A DNA stretch of 53,041 bases from contig CAMBRK010000024.1 in the NCBI GenBank assembly GCA_945870185.1, positions 1 through 53,041 of the forward strand. Direction: 5' to 3'. Of this stretch, positions 1 to 8,200 are shown piece by piece (within the stretch, counting starts at the first letter, position 1; every line of letters starts with the position of its first letter). Position numbers and translations under genes: made by a program. The notes beneath the pieces are model-generated. The model made no database searches. It was not told where the DNA came from and saw only the letters and a list, made by a program, of their open reading frames with translations. Source of the stretch: Aureispira sp. CCB-QB1. Lineage in GTDB: Bacteria > Bacteroidota > Bacteroidia > Chitinophagales > Saprospiraceae.

Positions 1-474
1 ACCCAAACCCGTGAAATATATAATAGTGGTGACGGTGCTGCAGTCCTTATGTATCATCCATATGAACGCAAAATATTACTGATCAAACAATTTAGGCTTC
101 CTGTTTTACTTAACGGTCACGCTGACGGTTTTATTTTGGAGTGTCCAGCGGGTATGTTAGATTGTCTCGACCCTCAAGTAGCCATCATAAAAGAAATAGA
201 AGAAGAAACAGGGTATAAAATAGATAAAGTGGACAAGATATATGAAGCCTTCGCAACACCAGGAGCACATATGGAAAAAATCTACTTTTTCACTGCCGTA
301 TATCATTCTGAGCAGAAAAAACACCTTGGAGGAGGAGACATATCTGAACAAGAGGATATAGAACTTATTGAGTATTCTTATGATGACGTAGCTTTTCTTT
401 TGAAAAATGGATCCATTATAGATGCAAAAACTATCATACTTTTACAATGGGCACAACTCCATCTTATCCAATAA
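1..474 (+). CDS. NudK-like Nudix hydrolase (5'-truncated by window edge)
   Basis: Reading frame 1 is open from the first base, so the gene starts upstream and the ATG at 49 is internal. The Nudix box runs from PAGMLD to KEIEEETGY, with the six-residue spacing that I recall from E. coli NudK rather than the canonical seven. It is followed by the NudK-like stretches ATPGAHMEKIYFF and GGGDISEQEDIELIE. By family this hydrolyses a nucleoside diphosphate linked to another group, with GDP-mannose the best-known NudK substrate, using Mg2+ bound by the Nudix glutamates. The substrate is inferred from resemblance only; ADP-ribose pyrophosphatase is the main alternative. Cytosolic; no signal sequence can be judged because the N-terminus is missing. 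Confidence 0.85.
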   Translation, partial: TQTREIYNSGDGAAVLMYHPYERKILLIKQFRLPVLLNGHADGFILECPAGMLDCLDPQVAIIKEIEEETGYKIDKVDKIYEAFATPGAHMEKIYFFTAVYHSEQKKHLGGGDISEQEDIELIEYSYDDVAFLLKNGSIIDAKTIILLQWAQLHLIQ

Positions 475-528
475 ACAAAAGATTTGTGAAACGCTGAACG
501 AAAAGAGTGGTGCTTTGTTTAGCTTGAC

Positions 529-909
529 ATGAATAGATCCATATCAGTAACAAATCTTCGTTCTAGTTTATCGAATGTTGTCACCAAAGCCGAAACTTCT
601 GAAATAGAGTTATTTCAAAATGAAGTTTTACGGCCTATATTGAAGTTTCAGAATGAACTCATAAAAAGTGTTTTTGTGGGTAGTCTAAACAAGCACGAGA
701 AAGATTTTTCCAAAATGAATCACCAAGGCAGACTAGATTATATTACACGAGTCATTCAGAAAGATCTAGGATTGAGAAATGTGCTCATAGGCGTAGTATT
801 GGGTATGATGACTGTTGATGAAATTTTTCAATATTACTTGCATGAAAATGAATATAGAAGACGTATAAGTAAGATGATTATGGAACGATTGGCTGATCAA
901 CTCGGTTGA
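529..909 (+). CDS. Conserved small Bacteroidota protein of unknown function
   Basis: A 126-residue mostly helical, soluble protein with no signal peptide or membrane segment. It resembles a family I recall from Flavobacteriia and relatives (N-terminal ISVTNLR, then LFQNEVLRPILKFQNEL and a C-terminal IMERLADQLG), which databases sometimes label glyoxalase, apparently without any glyoxalase motif. I see no catalytic motif. It stands alone, 54 bases after the Nudix gene on the same strand, so co-transcription is possible but unproven. Function unknown. Confidence 0.7.
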   Translation: MNRSISVTNLRSSLSNVVTKAETSEIELFQNEVLRPILKFQNELIKSVFVGSLNKHEKDFSKMNHQGRLDYITRVIQKDLGLRNVLIGVVLGMMTVDEIFQYYLHENEYRRRISKMIMERLADQLG

Positions 910-1282
910 TGGAGAGAAATGCTCACAAGGATACTCCAAAAAATTTAATAAAAAGCAAACAGCACCGAAGAGCATATCAAAAAAGGATGGGAGAAAGTTG
1001 GGTAAGTTATAGTATATTAAACCTTGATTATGCATTAGAAAATCTATTCCGAAGCTAAACTGCTGCAAATCAGAATCCGCCGTGGCGGACTATTTTTCTT
1101 CTGTAACCGTAGCGGTGCTACGCTTTTCGAATATAAATAGCTGATTTATTGCATTTTAGCTTCTCATTACAAAGTTCTAACGCATAATCCAGGTTAAATT
1201 TTTTATATCGTGTTTTAATGTGAACAATACATATCAATAATAAGTGTTTTAAGGTTATTTTTGTGGAATTAAATGTAAGCTT
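910..1282. other. Intergenic gap with two short perfect hairpins
   Basis: 373 bases without a convincing gene. The only structure I see is a pair of GC-rich inverted repeats in otherwise AT-rich DNA: TCCGCC-GT-GGCGGA at 1076-1089 and CGTAGC-GGT-GCTACG at 1108-1122. The second is followed by a short CTTTTC tract. They could be a terminator region for the upstream gene or copies of a small dispersed palindrome. Confidence 0.6.
1076..1122. repeat. Twin short inverted repeats
   Basis: Two perfect 6-bp stems with 2- and 3-base loops, 18 bases apart, at 1076-1089 and 1108-1122. They are much richer in GC than the surrounding sequence, which sets them apart from chance AT palindromes. Neither has a strong following T-run on the plus strand, so a Rho-independent terminator is only weakly supported. 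The first resembles the short palindromes scattered in many Bacteroidota genomes. Confidence 0.5.
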
Positions 1283-1723
1283 GTGATTCTAAAATATTTT
1301 ATACTTTTTACTTTGTTAGTAACTACAATTGGGTGCAAAAAAACACCACCCGATGGTGACTATTGTGCCAAAGTAAGTTTTGTCAAAGCGGGTAACAAAA
1401 GGTTAACATCATATGATATCATAGTAGAAGTCAAAAAAAATGAATTGGTTGACATTTTATTTCCTGTAGACCACCAAGATTCTTCATCCATTAAACCTGT
1501 TACCATACCCGAAAACGGAAAATTTACAGCGGTGTCAGAATCGGGTATCGTGTATAAAATAGAGATGAAAGGCACCCCTGAAAAATGTCTACAAACAAGT
1601 AGAAAGAAGAAAAATGAAAACCCACTAAAAACAAAAAAGGTACAATGTAAAGGAAAAAATAAAGATGGAAAAAGATGCCAACGATTGACGTATAATAAAA
1701 GTGGGTTTTGTTGGCAGCATTAG
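1283..1723 (+). CDS. Lipoprotein with C-terminal DUF5763-like cysteine motif
   Basis: 146 residues starting at GTG; no ATG is available in frame before the signal sequence. Residues 1-18 form a lipoprotein signal (hydrophobic stretch, then TTIGC with Cys18), so the protein is probably anchored to an outer or inner membrane face. The middle is beta-rich and unassigned. The last 27 residues (CKGKNKDGKRC ... GFCWQH) match the short Cys/His pattern of DUF5763, CxG...GxxC...GxCWxH, which looks like a small zinc- or disulfide-stabilised tail. Role unknown. It is isolated between a non-coding gap and a convergent gene. Confidence 0.7.
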   Translation: MILKYFILFTLLVTTIGCKKTPPDGDYCAKVSFVKAGNKRLTSYDIIVEVKKNELVDILFPVDHQDSSSIKPVTIPENGKFTAVSESGIVYKIEMKGTPEKCLQTSRKKKNENPLKTKKVQCKGKNKDGKRCQRLTYNKSGFCWQH

Positions 1724-1748
1724 TACTTTTAGCGGGTCAATAATATTT

Positions 1749-2336
1749 TTATTGTAAGGCATCAAAAATCAGGTCTAACTCTTCAAAAGACTTGAATCCT
1801 ACTTTTTCTTCATCACCACCGCGTAATATAATACCGTTGACATTAAGTTCACTAAGGATATCATTTAAGTCAGAAGCTTTGATGTTGATATCCAAAATAA
1901 CAGGTTTTTGTTTTGAAGCATTTCGAACGATTTCCTTTTCTTCTTTGGTCAACTCCTTGTATGTCTTATCACTCCGTAAAACCGGAAAGTCAATTGTAGA
2001 AAGATCGATTTCGTTTAAGTTTTCTAAAATAAAGTCTTTAAATATTGGCAAATGAAAACTACCTTCATAAGTAGCAAATGCTCCTAAATGTACCGCATCT
2101 GGTTTTCCCATGTCCAAAACAGATAAAATATCTGAATAGTCTTGCCAACCATCAAATTCATAAACAAAAGCAGGTCCTTCTACCCAATCAGTGATTTCTT
2201 TGATTTTTTGTGGAGAGCAATACATTTCTGTACCGGTATTGCAACAAAAACCAAGATAATCTACACCCATAGCTGCAAAATACCTGGCATCTGTAAGGTT
2301 ATTTACTTTATTTATTTTAACCTTGATTTTTGCCAT
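1749..2336 (-). CDS. TrpF-like TIM-barrel protein lacking the catalytic cysteine
   Basis: 195 residues. The N-terminus (KVKINKVNNLTDARYFAAMGVDYLGF) follows phosphoribosylanthranilate isomerase, whose start reads VKICGITN with a catalytic cysteine. Here that position is Asn9 and the following Gly is Lys10. The C-terminal barrel strand pattern (PVILDIN, NGIILRGGDEEKVGFKSFEEL) is retained, including an Asp in the LD motif. Without the general-base Cys it is unlikely to catalyse the Amadori rearrangement of tryptophan synthesis, so a moonlighting or changed role is inferred. No trp genes are nearby. It is transcribed divergently from the alkyltransferase-like gene across a 33-base spacer. Confidence 0.75.
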   Translation of the reverse strand: MAKIKVKINKVNNLTDARYFAAMGVDYLGFCCNTGTEMYCSPQKIKEITDWVEGPAFVYEFDGWQDYSDILSVLDMGKPDAVHLGAFATYEGSFHLPIFKDFILENLNEIDLSTIDFPVLRSDKTYKELTKEEKEIVRNASKQKPVILDINIKASDLNDILSELNVNGIILRGGDEEKVGFKSFEELDLIFDALQ

Positions 2337-2342
2337 TTTGAT

Positions 2343-2350
2343 TATTTTTG
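2343..2350 (+). promoter_or_regulatory. -7 promoter box for the alkyltransferase-like gene
   Basis: TATTTTTG fits the Bacteroidota -7 consensus TAnnTTTG and ends 19 bases before the ATG at 2370, giving a leader of roughly a dozen bases. A TTG lies near the expected -33 position (2323-2325) but not in perfect spacing. This placement also rules out any start far upstream of 2370. Confidence 0.55.
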
Positions 2351-2369
2351 TGCAAAAGTAATAAGTCTC

Positions 2370-2735
2370 ATGGCTTTAAAGAAAAAGGAAGAAGTAAAAG
2401 AATATAAAAAGGATCATTATTTCCAAAGGGTGTATGATGTCACTAGTCTGGTCCCATACGGCAGGGTGACTACTTATGGCGCTATAGCTGATTTTTTAGG
2501 TCTTGGTTCGGCAAGGATGGTCGGCTGGGCGCTGAATCATTGTCATGCACAAGATCATATCGTTCCAGCACACAGGGTTGTAAATCGAAAAGGCGAACTT
2601 TCGGGTAGATTGCATTTTCAGACTCCTACCTTGATGCAAGAGAGACTAGAACAAGAAGGAATCGTCATTGAAAATAATATAGTTTTCAAAATTAATGAAA
2701 AATTTTGGCACCCTCGTGAACTTGAAGAGTACTAA
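2370..2735 (+). CDS. Alkyltransferase-like (ATL) DNA-binding protein, MGMT family
   Basis: 121 residues from the ATG at 2370. The frame is open further upstream, but that part is antisense to the TrpF-like gene and lies before the promoter box. The fold signature of O6-alkylguanine methyltransferase is clear: VPYGRVTTYGAIA with the flipping Tyr36, SARMVGWAL with the Arg49 finger, and the active-site loop VPAHRVV. In MGMT this loop is PCHR; here Ala67 replaces the alkyl-acceptor Cys. That is the hallmark of ATL proteins, which bind O6-alkylguanine and flag it for nucleotide excision repair instead of repairing it directly. Probably cytosolic and monocistronic. Confidence 0.88.
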   Translation: MALKKKEEVKEYKKDHYFQRVYDVTSLVPYGRVTTYGAIADFLGLGSARMVGWALNHCHAQDHIVPAHRVVNRKGELSGRLHFQTPTLMQERLEQEGIVIENNIVFKINEKFWHPRELEEY

Positions 2736-2774
2736 TCGTGTTTGGAAATGAATTAAAATAAAAAAAATCATAAA

Positions 2775-3200
2775 ATGTCAAAATTAGTAATTTCAATATT
2801 TTGTTTCTTTTTCACATATTCAATAATATCTGCACAATCTCCTGTAGGAATCTGGAAAAATGTAGATGATGAAGACGGAAGAGAAAAGTCCCATATAGAA
2901 GTATATGAGAAAAGCGGTAAACTTTATGGAAAAGTAATCAAGTTGCTTCCTGCTGCAACAATAACAAAATGTGATGCTTGTTCTGGAGATAAAAAAGGCA
3001 AATCCATAGTCGGAATGGATATACTTTGGGACCTTGTAAAATCCGGAAAAGTATGGGATGATGGTGAAATTTTAGATCCTAAAAATGGAAAAGTTTACAG
3101 CGCCAAAGTAGAGTTGGATGGCAAAGATAAACTTAAGGTCAGAGGTTACATGGGCGTGTCTATTTTAGGAAGAACACAGACTTGGTATAGAGTAAAATAA
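2775..3200 (+). CDS. DUF2147 secreted protein
   Basis: 141 residues with an N-terminal signal peptide (hydrophobic residues 4-19, cleavage probably after SAQ). The mature part has the DUF2147 pattern: SPVGIWKNVDDEDGREKSHIEVYEKSGKLYGKV, then CDACSGDKKGKSIVGMDILW, then GEILDPKNGKVYSAKVEL and a final RGYMG...RTQTWYR. Proteins of this family are small periplasmic beta-barrel-like proteins of unknown function, common in Bacteroidota and Proteobacteria. It follows the ATL gene by 39 bases on the same strand. Confidence 0.88.
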   Translation: MSKLVISIFCFFFTYSIISAQSPVGIWKNVDDEDGREKSHIEVYEKSGKLYGKVIKLLPAATITKCDACSGDKKGKSIVGMDILWDLVKSGKVWDDGEILDPKNGKVYSAKVELDGKDKLKVRGYMGVSILGRTQTWYRVK

Positions 3201-3282
3201 AGTATCTCAGATACACAATAAATGAATCAATATCCGTGTTATGAGAATGATATTTTAATTATTTCACCTCGTAATTCAATAT

Positions 3283-3501
3283 ATGATACAACATTACACC
3301 GGAAACAATATAGTCAGATTCATTTATAAAGAGTGTGATCTTTTTGAAAAACTCGAGATGGAGTTTGCCCTGGAAGATGATAGCACCCTGCTCGAATCAT
3401 ATCATGAATTAAAAGATGGTTTTAACACCTTGCCTAAAGTGACATTTAGTCCTCCTAAGTCTTGTCTAGATTATATTTTGGCATACAGCCTTGAAGCTTG
3501 A
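3283..3501 (+). CDS. Small conserved hypothetical protein
   Basis: 72 residues, soluble and acidic, with no signal or membrane segment. The tail LPKVTFSPPKSCLDYILAYSLEA resembles short proteins I recall from other Bacteroidota that end in a similar SPRK...ILAYS segment, which supports it being a real gene. No domain or catalytic motif is recognised. It stands between the DUF2147 gene and the zinc metallopeptidase with gaps of 82 and 125 bases. Confidence 0.6.
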   Translation: MIQHYTGNNIVRFIYKECDLFEKLEMEFALEDDSTLLESYHELKDGFNTLPKVTFSPPKSCLDYILAYSLEA

Positions 3502-3626
3502 TGACACGTTAAGCAGTATTGGTGTCGGAAAAGATAATCAAATAAATATTCTACAAAAAAGTAACTTGGTTATTAAAAAATAGTCTTAACATTGTGATTA
3601 TTTTTTAACCATCTTAAGTTAACCAT

Positions 3627-4478
3627 ATGAAATGGGAAGGTCGTCGTCAGAGCGAAAATTTTGAAGACAGAAGAGGCGTGGGCACCACAGGCAAAGTCGT
3701 AGCAGGTGGTGGAGCAATAGGTATTATTTTTCTATTAATACAATTGTTTTTAGGAGGAGATAGCCAGCAAGTTGTTCAAGCTCTTGAACAACAAATGAAA
3801 CCACAAACAACACAACCAATGAATGCACTTACTGAAGAAGAAAAAGTGGTTGGTCGGTTTGTCTCCACCGTTTTAGCATCTACTGAAGACACGTGGCACC
3901 AGCTTTTCAGAGATAATGGAATGAACTACAAAGAACCCCAAATGGTACTTTTTAATGATGTAATACATTCAGCATGTGGAGGTGCCAATAGTAATACAGG
4001 CCCTTTTTATTGCCCAGGCGACAAAACGCTGTATATGGACATGTCCTTTTTCAATACGTTGAAAGGCAGATTTGGAGCCAAAGGTGGTGACTTTGCTATA
4101 GCATATGTGATTGCACACGAAGTCGGCCATCATGTACAACATCAGCTGGGAATATTAGAAAAAACACACAATATCAGAAGGCAACTTAGGGAGGCTCAAG
4201 GAAACCAAGTACAAGTGGCTACGGAGTTACAGGCAGATTATTTTGCTGGTGTGTGGGCACACCATGAGCAGAGATATCTAGAGGCAGGTGATGTGGAAGA
4301 AGCCATTAATGCGGCAGCAGCTGTAGGTGACGACAATATACAAAACAGTACACAAGGTTACACCAGACCAGAAACCTATACCCATGGCACATCCAAACAA
4401 AGGGTGGAGTGGTTTACGAGAGGCTTTAAAACGGGCGATCTCAAAAGAGGTGACACGTTTGGAGAGCTATTGCGCTGA
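3627..4478 (+). CDS. YpfJ-type neutral zinc metallopeptidase
   Basis: 283 residues. The N-terminus MKWEGRRQSENFEDRRG is the conserved start of this family (PF04228). It is followed by one membrane anchor at about residues 24-42 (GGGAIGIIFLLIQLFLGG). The zinc site is HEVGHHVQH, His164-Glu165-His168, with a probable third ligand at Glu200 in ELQADYFAGVWAHH. The cysteines around CGGANSNTGPFYCPGD are typical of the family. It is therefore a membrane-anchored peptidase whose catalytic domain probably faces the periplasm; natural substrates are not known. The downstream cyclophilin lipoprotein begins 24 bases later, so the two may form an operon. Confidence 0.9.
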   Translation: MKWEGRRQSENFEDRRGVGTTGKVVAGGGAIGIIFLLIQLFLGGDSQQVVQALEQQMKPQTTQPMNALTEEEKVVGRFVSTVLASTEDTWHQLFRDNGMNYKEPQMVLFNDVIHSACGGANSNTGPFYCPGDKTLYMDMSFFNTLKGRFGAKGGDFAIAYVIAHEVGHHVQHQLGILEKTHNIRRQLREAQGNQVQVATELQADYFAGVWAHHEQRYLEAGDVEEAINAAAAVGDDNIQNSTQGYTRPETYTHGTSKQRVEWFTRGFKTGDLKRGDTFGELLR

Positions 4479-4502
4479 TAGTCCATCGGTAAAAATACAA
4501 AA

Positions 4503-5090
4503 ATGAGGTTTAATATTATTTTTACGGTGTCGCTTTTTCTGGTGTATTCTTGTAGCACACTAAAAAAAGAAAATGATTATAAAACTATAGGAAAAATAAG
4601 CACACCCATAGGTGAGATGTTATTTGTATTATCAGATTTGACACCGAAACACAAAAATAGTTTTATAAAACTGGCACAAGAAAATTATTGGGATACCCTT
4701 ACTTTCAATAGAGTCATCAAAGATTTTGTAATTCAGGGAGGATGCCCGGACACTCCAGAAGGATTTGCCGACTCACCGTATTTAATCAATCCTGAATTTC
4801 ATGACAGTCTCCGGCATATTTATGGTGCTGTCGGCATAGGTAGAGACGACAATCCTGAAAAACGCTCTGCAGGATGTCAGTTTTACATAGTACACAACAA
4901 AAAAGGAATACCCAGATTGGATGGAAAATATATGATCATTGGTCAGGTATTCAAAGGATTGGACGTTTTAGAAGCCATAGGAAATACACTGACCAATAAA
5001 CAAGACGAACCTCTAGTCCCTATACCGGTTAAAGTTAGCACCATGAAAATGTCACCTATGGAAATATCTAAGGCAACTTTACCTAATTAA
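4503..5090 (+). CDS. Cyclophilin-type peptidyl-prolyl isomerase lipoprotein
   Basis: 195 residues. It has a lipoprotein signal ending in LVYSC (Cys17) and then a single cyclophilin domain. TPIGEMLFVL is the first strand, LTFNRVIKDFVIQGGCP carries the catalytic FHRV-like and QGG motifs (Phe and Arg kept), and SAGCQFYIVHN corresponds to the SQFFI motif. LDGKYMIIGQVFKGLDVLEAI is the last strand and helix. By family it catalyses cis-trans isomerisation of Xaa-Pro bonds during folding of exported proteins. A second, larger cyclophilin lipoprotein lies at 24252-26264. Confidence 0.9.
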   Translation: MRFNIIFTVSLFLVYSCSTLKKENDYKTIGKISTPIGEMLFVLSDLTPKHKNSFIKLAQENYWDTLTFNRVIKDFVIQGGCPDTPEGFADSPYLINPEFHDSLRHIYGAVGIGRDDNPEKRSAGCQFYIVHNKKGIPRLDGKYMIIGQVFKGLDVLEAIGNTLTNKQDEPLVPIPVKVSTMKMSPMEISKATLPN

Positions 5091-5234
5091 AAAAGCTACC
5101 TTAGAGTAAAACGATAGGCATTTTTCACTTTTATTCTGTCGATTATTGTATGAATATCTCAAAAAATAATCATCAAAAACAAAAAAACACATTACCTTAG
5201 TCCTTCCTTTTAAATCATTAATAAATTGAGCGTC

Positions 5235-8200
5235 ATGAGATTTTATAAAGTGTTGATTGCCATTACACTAGGATTTGTTTTTTTACAGTGTTCCCAAAAA
5301 GATACTAGTGCTGCTTTACAAAGACCTATAGAGCATTGGGTTTTTAGATCTGTTTTGGACTGGAATCCACGTATGATAACATTGGCTTTATCAGATCAGC
5401 TTTGGGCATCTTATCATGCAGAAACGGGCGCGCTTTACAAAGCTTGGAAAGGAAGCGTATATTTTGATGGTGCAGTTTACACTACTGCACACGGACCTCA
5501 ACCCATTACGATAGGAAATAGCTATATCGAAAATAAATTTAGAAATCCTTGGTTTGTCTTAAAAGGAAAGGACACAGTAGCAATTAAATACGACTACAAA
5601 GGCCACCGTTTTGTATCCGGTAAGGCTCAACTGATGTTTCAATTGTCATCTAATCAATTTTCAAAACCCATTTTGATTTATGAAGAAGTAGAAGCATCAA
5701 AATCGGCATCAGGACAACCCATTTTTGAAAGAAACATTACTACCAAAGATGTCCCTGACGGCTTTAATGTTGGCCTGAAGTTCAATATCAATTCGATAGT
5801 GGTAGAAAGCAACATAGAGACTGATGGTAAGATGGCAATATCATCAAAACAAGAAATAAAACTTGATGAAGTAAACACATTGGCTATCGAAGGGTCATTG
5901 ATGCTTAATGGGAATGCATCTACCAAGTTTAATACAACCCTCCTAAATACCCCAACTATAGAAAACAAAAATGTAGCAGGTGGAGAAACCGAAGATGAAG
6001 AGACTGAGGGTGGATTGCCAGAAGGACTTAAACTCATTGCAAAAAGTGATTGTAAAACGTGTCATAATAAAAACCTTCAGACCATCGGTCCCGCATATGT
6101 CGCTATAGCTCAAAAATACAACAATACACCAGAAAACATCAAGCTACTTTCATCAAAAGTCAAAAATGGTGGATCGGGTGTTTGGGGCGAACAAATGATG
6201 ACACCACATCCAGACCTAGCAGATGAAGATATCGAAAAAATGGTGGGTTATATCATGTCCTTGGACAAAGATGAAGAAAAGGAGGCGCCAGCAGCTAGCA
6301 CATCGCTACTGACCATGCAACCGGAAAACAACATAAAGGAAGAACAGATATTGCCAGGTAGTGTAGTCAAAACTTATGATATCCCTAAGACTACAACGAT
6401 GATGCCTAGCATACCCGCAACAAAAACACCCAAACAAGCAGGTATTTTACCAAATTTTGACAACTTGTCTGGTGGTGATTTCAAAGAGCTTGAAGATAAT
6501 TTTGCACTGATAGCCACAGGACACCTCAAAATAGAAAAGGAAGGTACTTATACCTTTCATATATGGAGTGATGACGGCTCTAAGTTATATATCAATGACA
6601 AACAAGTTATAGATAATGACGGACAACATGGTGCAGAGTTTGGAGAGGTGAGTATAGAAATGAAAAAAGGTTATTATCCTTTTAAACTCGAATACTTTCA
6701 AGGTGGTGGTGGAAAATTTCTTTCGTTCAACTGGAAAAAACCAGGAGACGAGGACTTCGAAGTAATACCAGCACTAAACATATATCACAAAAACGAAAAC
6801 CTTGAAATCCTAAGAACGCATAAACTCCCTATGGCAAGTGTTTCTAAAATACCAGGAGATCAGTATCCTCTAAATGCTGTGCATCCTTCCTTTGATTTGT
6901 TTCAGGCGAGACCAGACGCTTTTAAACCCAAAGTAGGAGGTTTGGATTTTATGTCAGACGGTCGTATGGTGGTAAGTACTTGGGATGCTGCGGGTTCGAT
7001 ATATGTTGTTGAAAACGTACAAAGTGGAGACTCTACTAAAATGACTTATAAACGCATCGGGTTCGGTTTGGCAGAACCCCTTGGATTAAAGATTGTAAAT
7101 GACACTATTTATGTCATGCAAAAACACGAGATTACTAGACTCATTGATACTGATGGGGATCAAATCATAGATGAATATCAGACACTTTGTGATGATTGGG
7201 GTGTATCTTCCAATTTTCATGAGTTTGGGTTTGGATTGGCATATAAAGATGGGCATTTTTACGCTACTTTGGCTACAGCTATAAATCCCGGAGGTGCCAG
7301 TACACAACCACAAGTACAGGATAGAGGAAAGGTAGTAAAGGTCAATAAGAATACAGGTGAAATGAGTTTTATTGCATCAGGTCTAAGGACACCAAATGGT
7401 ATTGGAATCGGATATGGAGGAGACTTGTTTGTAGCAGACAATCAAGGTGACTGGTTACCTTCGTCCAAGATAGCTCATGTCCGTGAAGGGGCATGGTTTG
7501 GGTCCAGGTCTGTAGACCCTGAGGGTACCAAAAACAAAAAGGAAGACTTACCCTTGGTATGGTTACCTCAAGACGAGATAGGCAACTCACCTAGTACACC
7601 TTTATCACTTGATCTGGGTATTTACAAAGGGCAGATGATACATGGTGATGTCACCAATGGTGGTGTAAAACGGGTTTTTGTAGAAAAGGTGAATGGCCAA
7701 CTTCAAGGTTGTGTTTTTAGGTTTATACAAGGACTGGAAGCAGGAGTAAACAGAATAGCTTGGGGACCAAACAATGATTTATATATTGGCGGCATCGGAA
7801 ACCCAGGAAATTGGGGTCATGCTGGAAAACTCCACTATGGTCTACAAAGATTGGTTTTCAACAATAAACCAACATTTGAAATGCTGGCAGTAAGAGCAAA
7901 GTCAAATGGTATGGAAATAGAATTTACAGAGCCATTAAACCCTGCTGATGGTTGGAATACGGAAGATTTTGAAGTAAAACAATGGTACTATAAACCAACT
8001 ATAGAATATGGAGGACCTAAATTGAATGAAAAAAGACTGAAAGTAAAATCAGCTACCGTATCAAGTGATCGAAACAGAGTTTTCCTCGAGTTTGATGGGC
8101 AAAAGGACAACCATATGATATACATAAGGCTTAAAAAACACTATATCAGCGAGGCAGGCCGTTCTTTATGGAGTACTGAAGCTTGGTATACCATGAATCA

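Noticed and set aside
529-909. Glyoxalase
   Set aside because: Similar proteins carry this label, but no metal-binding or glyoxalase-fold motif is visible.
3202-3214. GTATC-TCA-GATAC hairpin after the DUF2147 gene
   Set aside because: The stem is only 5 bp and no T-run follows, so a terminator is not supported.
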